From assembly GCA_040880405.1 (NCBI GenBank), contig JBBDIM010000088.1, positions 1-31,544 on the forward strand: 31,544 bases of DNA, given 5' to 3'. The notes below the pieces were generated by a model. It saw only the letters and a program-made list of their open reading frames with translations, had not been told where the DNA came from and searched no databases. Position 1 is the stretch's first letter; each line of letters starts with the position of its first letter. This DNA is from JBBDIM01 sp040880405. GTDB lineage: Bacteria > Planctomycetota > Planctomycetia > Pirellulales > Pirellulaceae. Both the position numbers and the translations under genes were made by a program. Positions 1-9,017 of the stretch are shown here, piece by piece.

Positions 1-1
1 G

Positions 2-1348
2 GTGGTCGGTTTAGGGGTGTTCACCTACGTGTTTTACACGGCCGATGTGAAATCGCGGGCGGATGCTGAAGGGGCTCGGACTCAACTGGCTACGAACCAG
101 GCTCAAACGCAGCAGTACCTGCAAGAGCGGAACAAGCTGAAGGTTTTAATCGGGCACACCGAAGAGACCGAGATGGCGGAGGTCGAGGCCAAATTCGCGG
201 AGGATGTGGCGACCTATATCGCCGATGAGGGGGGTGTCGAGCCTGATTTGCAGGCGGTGAATTATCGAAAAATTCCCCAGGAATTGCGTGAAAAGTACGC
301 CGCGCTAGAGCAGCAGTTGGCGGAAGCGCGGACGCGTGAGTCGGCGTTGATCCGGGAACGGGACGCCCTGGAAGAGGAAAAGAACGAAAAGGTGGCGGCC
401 GCCGAGGCCCAGCGTGATCAATACGCGGAGCAAATGCGGACCCACCAGTCGGAATACGCCAGCGCCCGGCAAGACATGCAGAAGTTACAACAGGATACGT
501 TGGAAGCCAAGCGGGGAATCGAGAATCAGGTGGCCGTTGTAACGACCACCAAGAACACGGAACTGGAAAAGTTGAAAGAGCAGTCGGACAAGTGGCAACG
601 GCTGGCCGAAGGTTATCAAACGCAGAAAGAATCGCAGGAACCGCAGATCAGTGATTCTCCGGACGGCCAGATTGTGTGGTCGAATCCCAAAGATAAGATT
701 GTTTGGATCAATCTCGGAACTAGTGACAATCTTCGTCCGCAGATGACCTTCAGCGTGTTCGAAGAGGGGGAAAAGAATCTTGCCCAAGCGACGAACAAGG
801 GAAGCATCGAAGTGCTGCGGATCCACGATAAACATCAGGCGGAAGCCCGGATGGTTGAGTACGATCCAGGCAACCCCATCATGCCCGGCGACACCATCTT
901 CACGCCGATTTGGGGTCGCGGACAGGCTGAAAAGTTTGCCATGGCGGGAGTCATCGACCTGAATGGCGATGGGCGGGACGATTCGGACGAGATTCGTCGG
1001 GTGATCGAGACCGCTGGTGGTCAGGTGGTGGCTTACGTCGGACTAGAAGGCAAACTGGAGGGGCAGATCACTCCCGAGGTTCGGTACTTGATCCTGGGTA
1101 GCCGACCGACTGATCGTTCAACTGAAGCGGACATCACTGCTTATACCAACATGCTGGAAGCGGCCCGAGTCAATGGTGTCTCCTCGATCCGGATCGATCA
1201 GTTTGTCGACTGGGCCGGGTACAAGGGTGCCGAGAAACTCGTTCGTCTGCGAGATTACTCGCGACTGGAGGAAATCGAGACCCAGGAGGAACGAGAACAG
1301 GAAGGCTTCCAGCCTCGTCGTCCGAACCCGCGTAACTCCGCTTACTAA
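2..1348 (+). CDS. Membrane-anchored coiled-coil protein with EF-hand-like loop, 5' truncated
   Basis: The gene runs in from the left edge, so its true start is outside the window; 448 residues are visible. The first visible residues (GLGVFTYVFYTADVK) look like the end of an N-terminal membrane helix. Residues from about 20 to 205 are rich in E, K, Q, A and R with heptad-like spacing, as in a long coiled coil. A compact C-terminal part follows. Residues 319-330 (DLNGDGRDDSDE, bases 956-991) match the EF-hand loop pattern D-x-N-x-D-G-x-x-D-x-x-E and could bind calcium. The stretch after it (ETAGGQVVAYVG, then ITPEVRYLILG) has a faint BRCT-like look, which I cannot confirm. I do not recognise a named family. 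Most of the protein probably lies outside the cytoplasm, but the topology is inferred from one partial helix. A good terminator follows 60 bases after the stop. Confidence 0.8.
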   Translation: MVGLGVFTYVFYTADVKSRADAEGARTQLATNQAQTQQYLQERNKLKVLIGHTEETEMAEVEAKFAEDVATYIADEGGVEPDLQAVNYRKIPQELREKYAALEQQLAEARTRESALIRERDALEEEKNEKVAAAEAQRDQYAEQMRTHQSEYASARQDMQKLQQDTLEAKRGIENQVAVVTTTKNTELEKLKEQSDKWQRLAEGYQTQKESQEPQISDSPDGQIVWSNPKDKIVWINLGTSDNLRPQMTFSVFEEGEKNLAQATNKGSIEVLRIHDKHQAEARMVEYDPGNPIMPGDTIFTPIWGRGQAEKFAMAGVIDLNGDGRDDSDEIRRVIETAGGQVVAYVGLEGKLEGQITPEVRYLILGSRPTDRSTEADITAYTNMLEAARVNGVSSIRIDQFVDWAGYKGAEKLVRLRDYSRLEEIETQEEREQEGFQPRRPNPRNSAY

Positions 1349-1408
1349 CGAGCGGGTTAAGCACCCGGTGCCTGGTTCAGCCTGGTACCATATCTCGACC
1401 ATCAAACC

Positions 1409-1452
1409 AAACGCCCGCTTTTCCGATCTTCCGGGAGAGCGGGCGTTTTTTA
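1409..1452 (+). terminator. Rho-independent terminator after the coiled-coil gene
   Basis: The 10-base arms at 1410-1419 and 1438-1447 are exact reverse complements (aacgcccgct / agcgggcgtt). They enclose an 18-base loop and are followed by a run of T to 1451. It lies just after the gene ending at 1348 and before the convergent gene ending at 1492. The A-rich left side could also let it work for the minus strand. Confidence 0.85.
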
Positions 1453-1491
1453 TGGGGCGATGAGGAAGAAGGGTCTTTGTGCGATCCGGGT

Positions 1492-1947
1492 TTAACCGGA
1501 AGTCGAAGCGCCACCACCGCCGGTCGTTTGCTCGAACAGGTGGTAGCCGAAGAAGCGGCTGCCGAGGTCCGCTAGGACCTGAGCGTTTTCGTTACTGGCT
1601 TGAGCGGCCTCCATCTGCAGGAGGCTTGGGTCGACGAACACGCGGGACCATTGGTCACCGCAGTTTTGTTGGACCACACGCGTGAGTAGTGTGATTTGGA
1701 CTTCGTTCAATTCATGCAATTGGCAAAGGTCGTTGAACATGCCCCGCTCGTCGCGGAAGGGATGATCGCTGGCGGCCCACTCGAATCGTTGCAGAAACCA
1801 GATCGCCACGAAGAACAACAGAATGACGATCGCGAGGATCATCAGATGCCCCAGTTCGACCGTGGCGGTCTCCGGGCGGAAGCGGTCTCCCAGATGATGG
1901 AAGAGCGTTTTTCGATCTGCTAGTAAAATTAAGTAGGTCGCGGACAT
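1492..1947 (-). CDS. Small membrane protein of unknown function
   Basis: The start is set at the ATG at 1947 because GGAGG lies seven bases upstream, one of the few clear ribosome binding sites in the window. The open frame continues upstream to 2172, but that extension overlaps the preceding HEAT gene and is low-complexity. The resulting 151-residue protein begins MSATYLILLADRKT, has one clear hydrophobic segment at about residues 39-56 (MILAIVILLFFVAIWFL), and then a soluble helical tail with conserved-looking LHELNEVQITLLTRVVQQ and WSRVFVDPSLL segments, ending in a Gly/Thr-rich stretch. It starts 38 bases after the HEAT gene stop, so the two are probably co-transcribed. I do not recognise the family; a cytoplasmic or periplasmic adaptor anchored by one helix is a guess. 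Confidence 0.7.
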   Translation of the reverse strand: MSATYLILLADRKTLFHHLGDRFRPETATVELGHLMILAIVILLFFVAIWFLQRFEWAASDHPFRDERGMFNDLCQLHELNEVQITLLTRVVQQNCGDQWSRVFVDPSLLQMEAAQASNENAQVLADLGSRFFGYHLFEQTTGGGGASTSG

Positions 1948-1985
1948 TAGACGGCCTCCGTCGAGCGGAAGGGTAGGTGTTCGGA

Positions 1986-3644
1986 TTATGATCTGAGCGA
2001 TAGATCGTCGGCCGGGGATGAATTTTCCGATGATGAACTTGAACTGCTTTCGGTGCTTGATACCGGATGCCCGGCGACCCGACGCAGCGACTCCTCGGCC
2101 ATTTCCCGGACTCGGACGTTCCGGTCCAGCACCGCTTCCCGCAGGGCCTGCCTTGTGGCCTCTGTCGGACACCTCGATAGCATCTCAGCCGCTTCGACCC
2201 TTACCGCCTGATCCCCTTCGGTCAACAGGTCGTGCAGCACGCCCTCCAGCATCGGTTCGAGGTGCAGGAGCCGGATGATGGAGCAGGCCCGAAGTTGCCG
2301 GAAGGTCGCCTCGCTCCGTAATTCCTGTTCCAGGCACTGGGGGGCGCGGACATCAACTTTGGCCACCAGCCCACCGGTTTTGAGCCGCGTCGGCTCGCTC
2401 ATCTTGTCGAACGCCGCTAGATAAGCGGGAAAGTTAAAATCAGCGAGCGACTCGCGAACCGCTTCCTGGACCAATGGGCTCTCACCCTCCAGATGTTCCA
2501 GCAACAACTTGATCGCACCAGGAATTTGGCGGGCCCTGACTTGCCGGAGGGCCGCGCCGCGGATGCTGGCGTAGTCGTCTTCGGTGGCGTTCAGGACGAG
2601 CGTCGTGGTATGGGGGTCGGTGTAGGTGACGAGCTGCTCAATCGCCTCCAGGCGGCCCTCTGGCTGTCCCTCGGTGGCAATCAGTTTTAAGGTCTCGTAT
2701 CGGACCGGGTCGCTCACGTAGGTTTGCGCCAATATCCGGAGGGCCACGCCTTGCTGGGGCCCGGATAGTTTGGTGAGGACCTTCCGATTCTCTTCCGCCC
2801 ACGCGAGCCGCCGCAATTTATGAAGATTTTGCTTCACCTGGCCCGGGATGTGATTGGGCAGTTTGCGGAACCACTGCGAGAGAAAAGCCCCGTCGTAGCG
2901 TACGCCAATCAGATGCAGGAGCGGTGCCATGGGGCTCGAGTCCTCCAGGCAACTCAGAATGAGGCCGACGACCGCCGGATGCGTGCTGTGTCGCAGGATC
3001 TCGACAATCGCTAAGTGCGTGGGGAGGTCGGGCGATTGCATCAGCTCGCGGAACAAGGGGTTCTCGCGACTGATCAAAATCAGGAAGGCCTCTAAAATCT
3101 GGTGATTCTCATGGTCGCGGTATTGGCGAACCGCCCCCTCCAGGGCCTCGATGGTGTGGGCTCGGATAAACTCCGGACTATGGCGGCCGGAACGCTTGTC
3201 GGTTCGATCCAATTCCTGACGCAATAGCCCGACGAGCTGGACTAGTGTGTGCGTCGCCGTTTCACGGCGGGGATTGCCAGGTTCCGTGGCCATTCGCAAT
3301 AAGAGCGGGATCGTCTCGTATTCGCGGCAGCGGATCGTCACTTCGCAAGCGGTTTGAAACTCGATTTCCTCTGGGGCGTTCAGCCCTTCACGCAAGGCCA
3401 CTTCGAGGGCATCCATGTGACCGGCGATCTTCTCTTTGTTGCGCTCAGAGAAAGTACCCCACCGCTGAAATAAGGCCCTTTGGCCAGCGGCATCGCGACG
3501 CCTTAGAAGGGATTCGATGGCCGCATCCTGGATATCCGCCACGGGAGAATCGAGCGCAGCAATTAACAGCCCGGTCGCCGCGGTGTTGCGCGTCTTGCCG
3601 AGATGCTGGAATGTCAGTTCGATTCCATGTGTCACGTGGGTCAA
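1986..3644 (-). CDS. HEAT-repeat protein
   Basis: The protein has 552 residues made almost entirely of short helical pairs with HEAT-like spacing, for example HPAVVGLILSCLEDSSP, YASIRGAALRQVRARQIPGA and DQAVRVEAAEMLSRCP. It has no signal peptide or membrane helix, so it is probably cytoplasmic. The last 25 residues are a Ser-rich acidic tail. Such solenoids usually bind other proteins; nothing here suggests an enzyme. The predicted start is a TTG at 3644 with no convincing ribosome binding site, so the N-terminus is uncertain. It lies 185 bases downstream of the EboF-like gene and 38 bases upstream of the small membrane protein, all on the same strand. In ebo clusters a helical EboA protein occurs, but this protein is much longer and I cannot equate the two. 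Confidence 0.8.
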   Translation of the reverse strand: MTHVTHGIELTFQHLGKTRNTAATGLLIAALDSPVADIQDAAIESLLRRRDAAGQRALFQRWGTFSERNKEKIAGHMDALEVALREGLNAPEEIEFQTACEVTIRCREYETIPLLLRMATEPGNPRRETATHTLVQLVGLLRQELDRTDKRSGRHSPEFIRAHTIEALEGAVRQYRDHENHQILEAFLILISRENPLFRELMQSPDLPTHLAIVEILRHSTHPAVVGLILSCLEDSSPMAPLLHLIGVRYDGAFLSQWFRKLPNHIPGQVKQNLHKLRRLAWAEENRKVLTKLSGPQQGVALRILAQTYVSDPVRYETLKLIATEGQPEGRLEAIEQLVTYTDPHTTTLVLNATEDDYASIRGAALRQVRARQIPGAIKLLLEHLEGESPLVQEAVRESLADFNFPAYLAAFDKMSEPTRLKTGGLVAKVDVRAPQCLEQELRSEATFRQLRACSIIRLLHLEPMLEGVLHDLLTEGDQAVRVEAAEMLSRCPTEATRQALREAVLDRNVRVREMAEESLRRVAGHPVSSTESSSSSSSENSSPADDLSLRS

Positions 3645-3829
3645 TCCTCGTCTGGCGATCCTTAGTCGCGGGACCTGCCTGGCATGCGGGGCGAGGCGGG
3701 AAGGGATGGTCTACCTCAACCATAGGTTGGTTCCCAACTCAAACCGCGCATTGATCGACGAGAATTTGCGATCCATGCCCCCGGAAAACCGTTACCAGCG
3801 GCACGATCGGAACGTCGTGAAACCGATTG

Positions 3830-5155
3830 TCAGATGTTGAACTGCCGGAGGACCAAATCACAGACATCGGTGTCGGCCAGGGGCGTTTCCGAAAATACCC
3901 CCGACTGGCTACTTAGTAGCACGCCGCGCTGGTTTTCCGAGCGGGCCGGTGCGCCATGTGAACCACGGACCAAGGTCGCGTCGAGCGGAATCGACTTGGT
4001 GGCGAAGTCCAGGTGCATCTCCACCGGGTCGTAGCCCGGCTTGCGGTGGATATCGACCGTTCGGGCAAAGCTGGGGGCCTTGGCGTCGTCTTCCCACCAA
4101 TAATACGCCTGCCAACTGTTGGGCGTGGAAATCAGGATCACTTCACCGCTGTTGGGGTGATCCATGAAGTATTTCCCTCGCTCGTCCATCGCCAGGACTT
4201 CGTCGATCCCCTCCTTCCCGCGGAACAGCTCCTCGACCTTCCGGATAACCGCCGGGTTCTGGTCTTTCACGTAGACATGCGAGAACTGGTGATCGGCCAA
4301 CGCCCAGGCCGCCGATTGGCCGTAGTTCACATACTCCAACCCATCGCGCGTCTCCAGCGACAAAAGGCCCGCTTCACGCAGCACGCGATTGGGGTAGGTC
4401 ACGTGATCGACCGGCACGATGGTGTACTCGCTGGCAATCAAAAACAGCAGCGGTTGGCCATCGTAGGCGGCCTGGAACTCGGTGAAAATTTCCCCCAACA
4501 CGTTGTCCAACGCGACGATCGCTTTTTGGGTGTCTTCGCTATCGGGCCCCATTTTCTGCGGGGCGTAATCGAGATGGGTCAGATAGATGTAGAAGAAGTT
4601 GGGTTGGAACTTGTGCGCCGCCTGAATGGCCGACCGCGCGATCCACTCGGTTGAAACAATCGAGGCCAAGGGGCCCCAAAAGTTCTTCAGCGGGAAGTGC
4701 CCCAGGTTCTCTAGAAACTCGCCATACAGTTCCGCCGGCTTGGTGTAGCACCAGAGCGATTCGCTCCCGTCCGGGTTGTGGATCGGGGCAGGCATGCAGA
4801 CATAGTCCGCCCCGCAATGCTTGCTCAGCATCGGAAACCATGCCGCCGAAGTCGTGTCCGGTTGATGCTGGCGGAGGATATCCCAAATCTGGGGCGTTTT
4901 CAAGGCTTTGTTGCCCATCGTCCACATCTCGACTTCGCCCGACTCGCGGTGATACAGGCCGTTGGCGGTCACTCCATGATCGATCGGGAGCGTGCCGGTC
5001 AGCATGTTCGATTGCACCGGCCAAGTGACCGCGGGAAAGCTAGGGACGAGCGGCGCTTGGTCCCCCCCGGCGGTCATTTCTTGCAGGTTTGGCATCTGGG
5101 CCACGTCCTGAGGACGCAAGCCGGGGATCGAGAGCAGGACAACGTTATCCGCCAT
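3830..5155 (-). CDS. Alkaline-phosphatase-superfamily (nucleotide pyrophosphatase-like) protein, EboF-like
   Basis: This 441-residue protein has the fold markers of the alkaline phosphatase superfamily: the nucleophile-region motif FPAVTWPVQSNMLTG (Thr44), HLDYAPQKMGPDS around Asp196, and a C-terminal RGSHGAP with the last conserved His. Canonical members carry Asp at the first site (DGxR), D-x3-H, and SDHG. Here these read IPGLR, D196-x3-Q200 and S-E243-Y244. From memory, the phosphatase-like proteins of ebo clusters have the same SEY and HLDY patterns, plus TVDIHRKPGYDPVE, which is present here. I therefore read it as EboF-like rather than a decayed enzyme. It has no signal peptide. It lies 46 bases downstream of the TIM-barrel gene and is likely in one operon with it. 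The substrate is unknown; hydrolase activity is not assured given the altered metal ligands. Confidence 0.85.
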   Translation of the reverse strand: MADNVVLLSIPGLRPQDVAQMPNLQEMTAGGDQAPLVPSFPAVTWPVQSNMLTGTLPIDHGVTANGLYHRESGEVEMWTMGNKALKTPQIWDILRQHQPDTTSAAWFPMLSKHCGADYVCMPAPIHNPDGSESLWCYTKPAELYGEFLENLGHFPLKNFWGPLASIVSTEWIARSAIQAAHKFQPNFFYIYLTHLDYAPQKMGPDSEDTQKAIVALDNVLGEIFTEFQAAYDGQPLLFLIASEYTIVPVDHVTYPNRVLREAGLLSLETRDGLEYVNYGQSAAWALADHQFSHVYVKDQNPAVIRKVEELFRGKEGIDEVLAMDERGKYFMDHPNSGEVILISTPNSWQAYYWWEDDAKAPSFARTVDIHRKPGYDPVEMHLDFATKSIPLDATLVRGSHGAPARSENQRGVLLSSQSGVFSETPLADTDVCDLVLRQFNI

Positions 5156-5201
5156 AGGGAAAGTCTCAGTGGAGTGCTGGGAATGGTTGGATGAAATTCG
5201 A

Positions 5202-6041
5202 TTATCCGCGAACGTACGGCCTTAGAAAAGCCATGGCCCGCTCGGCGATGATCGGGGCCTCGTGGCTATGTCGGCTGAGTTCCACATTGACCGGCCCCTG
5301 ATAGTCGATTCGACGCAGAGCGGAGAAGACTTCATCGAAATCGATTTCCCCCTCGCCGAACATCAGATGCTCGTGAACGCCCGCCTTCATGTCTTCCAGG
5401 TGGATATTCACGATCTCGGAGCGCCAGGCCTCAATCTGATCCCCAATCGGCAACTCCCCTTGGCAGTGCAAATGACCGATGTCCAAGGTGAGACGTAGAC
5501 GAGGTGAATCGATCCGCTGTTTCAGTTCGGCGAAACGCTCCATCGTGTCGATCACCATGCCTGGTTCCGGCTCGAACCCGAGGGTCACTTCGTGGTTGTC
5601 CGCGTATTCCAAAACTTCCTGTAGCGACTCGACCAACCGCTGCATCGCCTGATCGTGCGGGATATCGTCCCACAGGCGACCCGACCAGAGCGACACACAG
5701 TCGCTGCCCAGTTTGACCGCGGTGTCGATGCAGTGACGGAGGAACTCGAACCGGAGGGAACGCCCTTTGCTGTCCGCGCTGACCATCGTCGGTTCGTGCT
5801 TGCGACGGGGATCGAGCAGAAATCGAGCCCCGGTTTCGACCACACTCCGCATTCCGGTTTCGGCCAGACGCTGGGCGATCATGTCGGATTGTCGATCCGA
5901 CATGTAGGTGTTGCCGAACGGCGTCAGCGTCCCATGATCGACGGTCAACGCCACGCTCTGATAGCCGAGATCGGCTAAGAGGTCGATGGCATCGAACGGA
6001 TCGTGGTGCGCCAGTCCGTTGGTGTTGTATCCAATCAGCAT
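5202..6041 (-). CDS. Sugar phosphate isomerase/epimerase-like TIM barrel protein
   Basis: The protein belongs to the xylose isomerase-like / AP endonuclease 2 superfamily. The first metal-ligand motif is GFEPEPG, followed by LTLDIGHLHCQGE, VNIHLEDMKAG and, near the C-terminus, VNVELSRHSHEAP, giving the usual Glu, Asp/His, His and Glu ligands. The length (279 residues) is typical. The ATG at 6041 (MLIGYNTNGL) starts just before the first beta strand; an in-frame GTG at 6074 would add eleven residues (MGQLNEFTEPN) that do not look like part of the barrel. It sits between the UbiA-type and phosphatase-like genes, an arrangement that resembles ebo-type clusters, where EboE is also a barrel of this superfamily. 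EboE proteins as I recall them are longer, so I do not assign that name. The substrate cannot be read from the sequence. Confidence 0.85.
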   Translation of the reverse strand: MLIGYNTNGLAHHDPFDAIDLLADLGYQSVALTVDHGTLTPFGNTYMSDRQSDMIAQRLAETGMRSVVETGARFLLDPRRKHEPTMVSADSKGRSLRFEFLRHCIDTAVKLGSDCVSLWSGRLWDDIPHDQAMQRLVESLQEVLEYADNHEVTLGFEPEPGMVIDTMERFAELKQRIDSPRLRLTLDIGHLHCQGELPIGDQIEAWRSEIVNIHLEDMKAGVHEHLMFGEGEIDFDEVFSALRRIDYQGPVNVELSRHSHEAPIIAERAMAFLRPYVRG

Positions 6042-6161
6042 ATTAGGCTCGGTAAACTCATTCAGTTGCCCCACCGCTTCGTTTGCCCGTCGTTACTCAA
6101 GCGAGTGATCGAATCATAACTTCCCGGCCGAGCCCAAGTGAACCCCGCCTTGCCTCGGGGC

Positions 6162-7175
6162 TTAGGTCGAATAGACCCATCTTCCCAGACCCAGCATCGG
6201 GATCAACAGCGCGACAATCACCACTCCCCACAGCGTACCACAGACCGCCAAGGCGACCGCTGCATTATAGAAAATCAACGACAAAAGGGCCTGCTTAACC
6301 GCGACTTGGACGTTTTCCGGGACTGGCTTGTGAATTGCCAACACCACGCGCCGAGCGTTGGCCAAACTCAGCAGGACGATCAATCCATACCAGCCCAACG
6401 GATCCAACTCCTTCACACGAACTACGGGCGACTCCACTTCCGCCACGCCCGCTAAGAGACAGATTCCCAGTAGCATGACCAAACCGCCGCCGATCAGTTG
6501 CCCGCGACTACTTTCCACGGCCTCGGTCCGCGCAAACCAGGTCACGCCGGTGATGAACAATCCCAGGCCACCGGCGACCATCAATTGGCCCGTGCCATAG
6601 CCGAGCACCGCGAAGTCGGGCGAATCGACCACTTGGCCCGCGAGGCTCATCCCGAGCAACAGATTAAAAAATCGACACCCACCCATCGCGAGGGGGGCTG
6701 TTGGGGTTCGCTTGAGCACCGCGTCATACGCGATGACCATGACGCATAAAAGCAAGGCAATCAATCCGCCCCGCCAACTCATGGCGGTCGTGTCCGGATA
6801 CAAATAACCGGCGACTGTGGCGATCAGCAGGCCGAGTGCCAGAAAAAGATAACCCAGCAGACAGGCTCCCCTGGCCGAGATCTGGCCCGAGGGAATGGGA
6901 CGATCAGGCCGCTGCTCTCGATCGATCTCTCGATCGTAGTAATCGTTCAGGATCATCCCGGCCGTGTAAATCAGGCTGGAGGCCCCCAAGAGGCACAAAA
7001 ATACCAGCAGTGGGGCCAGACTGGGGGAGCCGGTCGAAAAAGAACTGACCACCAAGAAACCCATGATGATATCGGCCCAGGCCGTAAAGACGTTAGGAAG
7101 CCGGAACAGCTTCATGTACGCCAACCAGGGAGGGCCTGTCGTCGAAGGAGCGCTAGTTGATGGGGCGTCGCTCAA
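6162..7175 (-). CDS. UbiA-family prenyltransferase-like membrane protein, EboC-like
   Basis: The protein has 337 residues and about eight or nine hydrophobic helices, so it lies in the inner membrane. Residues 20-42 (YMKLFRLPNVFTAWADIIMG) and the later PERPIPSG-type segment (RPDRPIPSGQISARG) match the EboC branch of the UbiA family as I know it. The first Asp-rich motif is intact at residues 77-85 (NDYYDREID). The second Asp-rich motif of true prenyltransferases is not recognisable; the matching stretch reads WFARTEAVESSRGQL. GGCRFFNLLLGMSLAG is another EboC-like segment. The predicted start is TTG at 7175 without a clear ribosome binding site; ATG Met21 is an alternative. It is the first gene of the five-gene minus-strand run, 120 bases ahead of the TIM-barrel gene. 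Its prenyl or other substrate is unknown. Confidence 0.87.
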   Translation of the reverse strand: MSDAPSTSAPSTTGPPWLAYMKLFRLPNVFTAWADIIMGFLVVSSFSTGSPSLAPLLVFLCLLGASSLIYTAGMILNDYYDREIDREQRPDRPIPSGQISARGACLLGYLFLALGLLIATVAGYLYPDTTAMSWRGGLIALLLCVMVIAYDAVLKRTPTAPLAMGGCRFFNLLLGMSLAGQVVDSPDFAVLGYGTGQLMVAGGLGLFITGVTWFARTEAVESSRGQLIGGGLVMLLGICLLAGVAEVESPVVRVKELDPLGWYGLIVLLSLANARRVVLAIHKPVPENVQVAVKQALLSLIFYNAAVALAVCGTLWGVVIVALLIPMLGLGRWVYST

Positions 7176-7299
7176 AACCGAAGTTGCCTAGTTTAAAGAG
7201 AATCGGGGGTCCAAAACCGCCTATTGTACCGCAGATCACCGCGGGCTCGACAGTCCTAGTGGTGCATCCAATCAGAGTTTACGAGTGACGCTCGTTCGT

Positions 7300-7333
7300 G
7301 GGTGCCATGCCCACGCCCTCCAACGTGGGCATG
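7300..7333. repeat. Left copy of a perfect 34-bp inverted repeat, hairpin-forming
   Basis: This copy is the exact reverse complement of 7539-7572. Within it, 7306-7315 (catgcccacg) and 7324-7333 (cgtgggcatg) pair as 10-bp arms round an 8-base loop, so each copy can fold by itself as a REP-like hairpin. The two copies together could form a long stem closing 205 bases of interior. Confidence 0.9.
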
Positions 7334-7538
7334 AGAAGTGCGAGATGATCCTGCCTCTTTCGAGAAGTTTGGACGCAGGTTCGCTTTCCAGCAGACCATA
7401 TTGCCGAAGCAACAGGGTTCCACTCGCGGCTTGCACCGGCGAGTGAAAGGTACAAAGAGAGTCAGTCGACCGTAGGTTCAGGGCGGCCGTTTCGCTAGTT
7501 GTTAGTCGAGTTACCGTTTGAAAACGGGCCCGCCAAAA

Positions 7539-7572
7539 CATGCCCACGTTGGAGGGCGTGGGCATGGCACCC
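7539..7572. repeat. Right copy of the 34-bp inverted repeat, hairpin-forming
   Basis: All 34 bases are complementary to the left copy at 7300-7333. The internal hairpin arms are 7539-7548 and 7557-7566. The copy lies 26 bases inside the right terminal repeat, compared with 17 bases on the left, so the element is not symmetrical outside these repeats. Confidence 0.9.
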
Positions 7573-7661
7573 GATGGCCTAGCCGGTGCGTGCCTCCGGT
7601 AAACTCAACTTGGATGGACCACTAGGCGGTCTGATCGGGGTCGCGAAGTCACGCGAGCCAA

Positions 7662-7698
7662 CAAAAAAAGCCCCGCCATTCCTGCAAATGGCGGGGCT
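7662..7698 (-). terminator. Rho-independent terminator of clpX
   Basis: The 12-base arms 7669-7680 and 7687-7698 (agccccgccatt / aatggcggggct) are exact reverse complements around a six-base loop. On the minus strand the stem is followed by a run of seven or eight T. It lies 41 bases past the clpX stop codon, between clpX and the MITE-like element. Confidence 0.92.
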
Positions 7699-7739
7699 CA
7701 AGGGAGTTGCCGACGGCTCCAAGGCACTTTGGAGAAGGG

Positions 7740-9017
<1,278 letters not shown>

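Larger units (their letters stand above)
7257..7624. mobile_element. MITE-like element with IS630/Tc1-type TA flanks
   Basis: Terminal inverted repeats lie at 7259-7282 and 7599-7622. They match at 20 of 24 positions and begin GTGGT(G/C)CATCCAA and end AGTTTAC when read inward. Both ends are bordered by TA within CTAG (7256-7259 and 7622-7625), the insertion preference known for IS630-type elements of the Tc1/mariner superfamily. The 364-bp element encodes no transposase. The only open frame inside (7272-7565, minus) has repeat-derived sequence and no domain. A perfect 34-bp inner inverted repeat lies at 7300-7333 and 7539-7572. I infer a non-autonomous element moved in trans. The assignment to IS630 is inferred from the TA/CTAG context only. 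Confidence 0.7.

Noticed and set aside
1948..2172. N-terminal extension of the small membrane protein gene
   Set aside because: The added residues are Gly/Pro/Arg-rich, overlap the HEAT gene, and the inner ATG at 1947 has a near-perfect ribosome binding site.
1986..3644. HEAT-repeat protein as EboA
   Set aside because: EboA proteins as I know them are much shorter, and I saw no specific matching motif. Position next to the ebo-like genes alone is not enough.
4013..4654. Plus-strand open frame of 213 codons opposite the EboF-like gene
   Set aside because: It is antisense to a well-supported gene and its composition is that of a shadow frame.
7272..7565. Minus-strand 97-codon open frame inside the MITE-like element
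   Set aside because: It starts in one inner repeat and ends in the left terminal repeat. Its product has no domain, membrane segment or protein-like composition, so it is most likely a by-product of the repeats.
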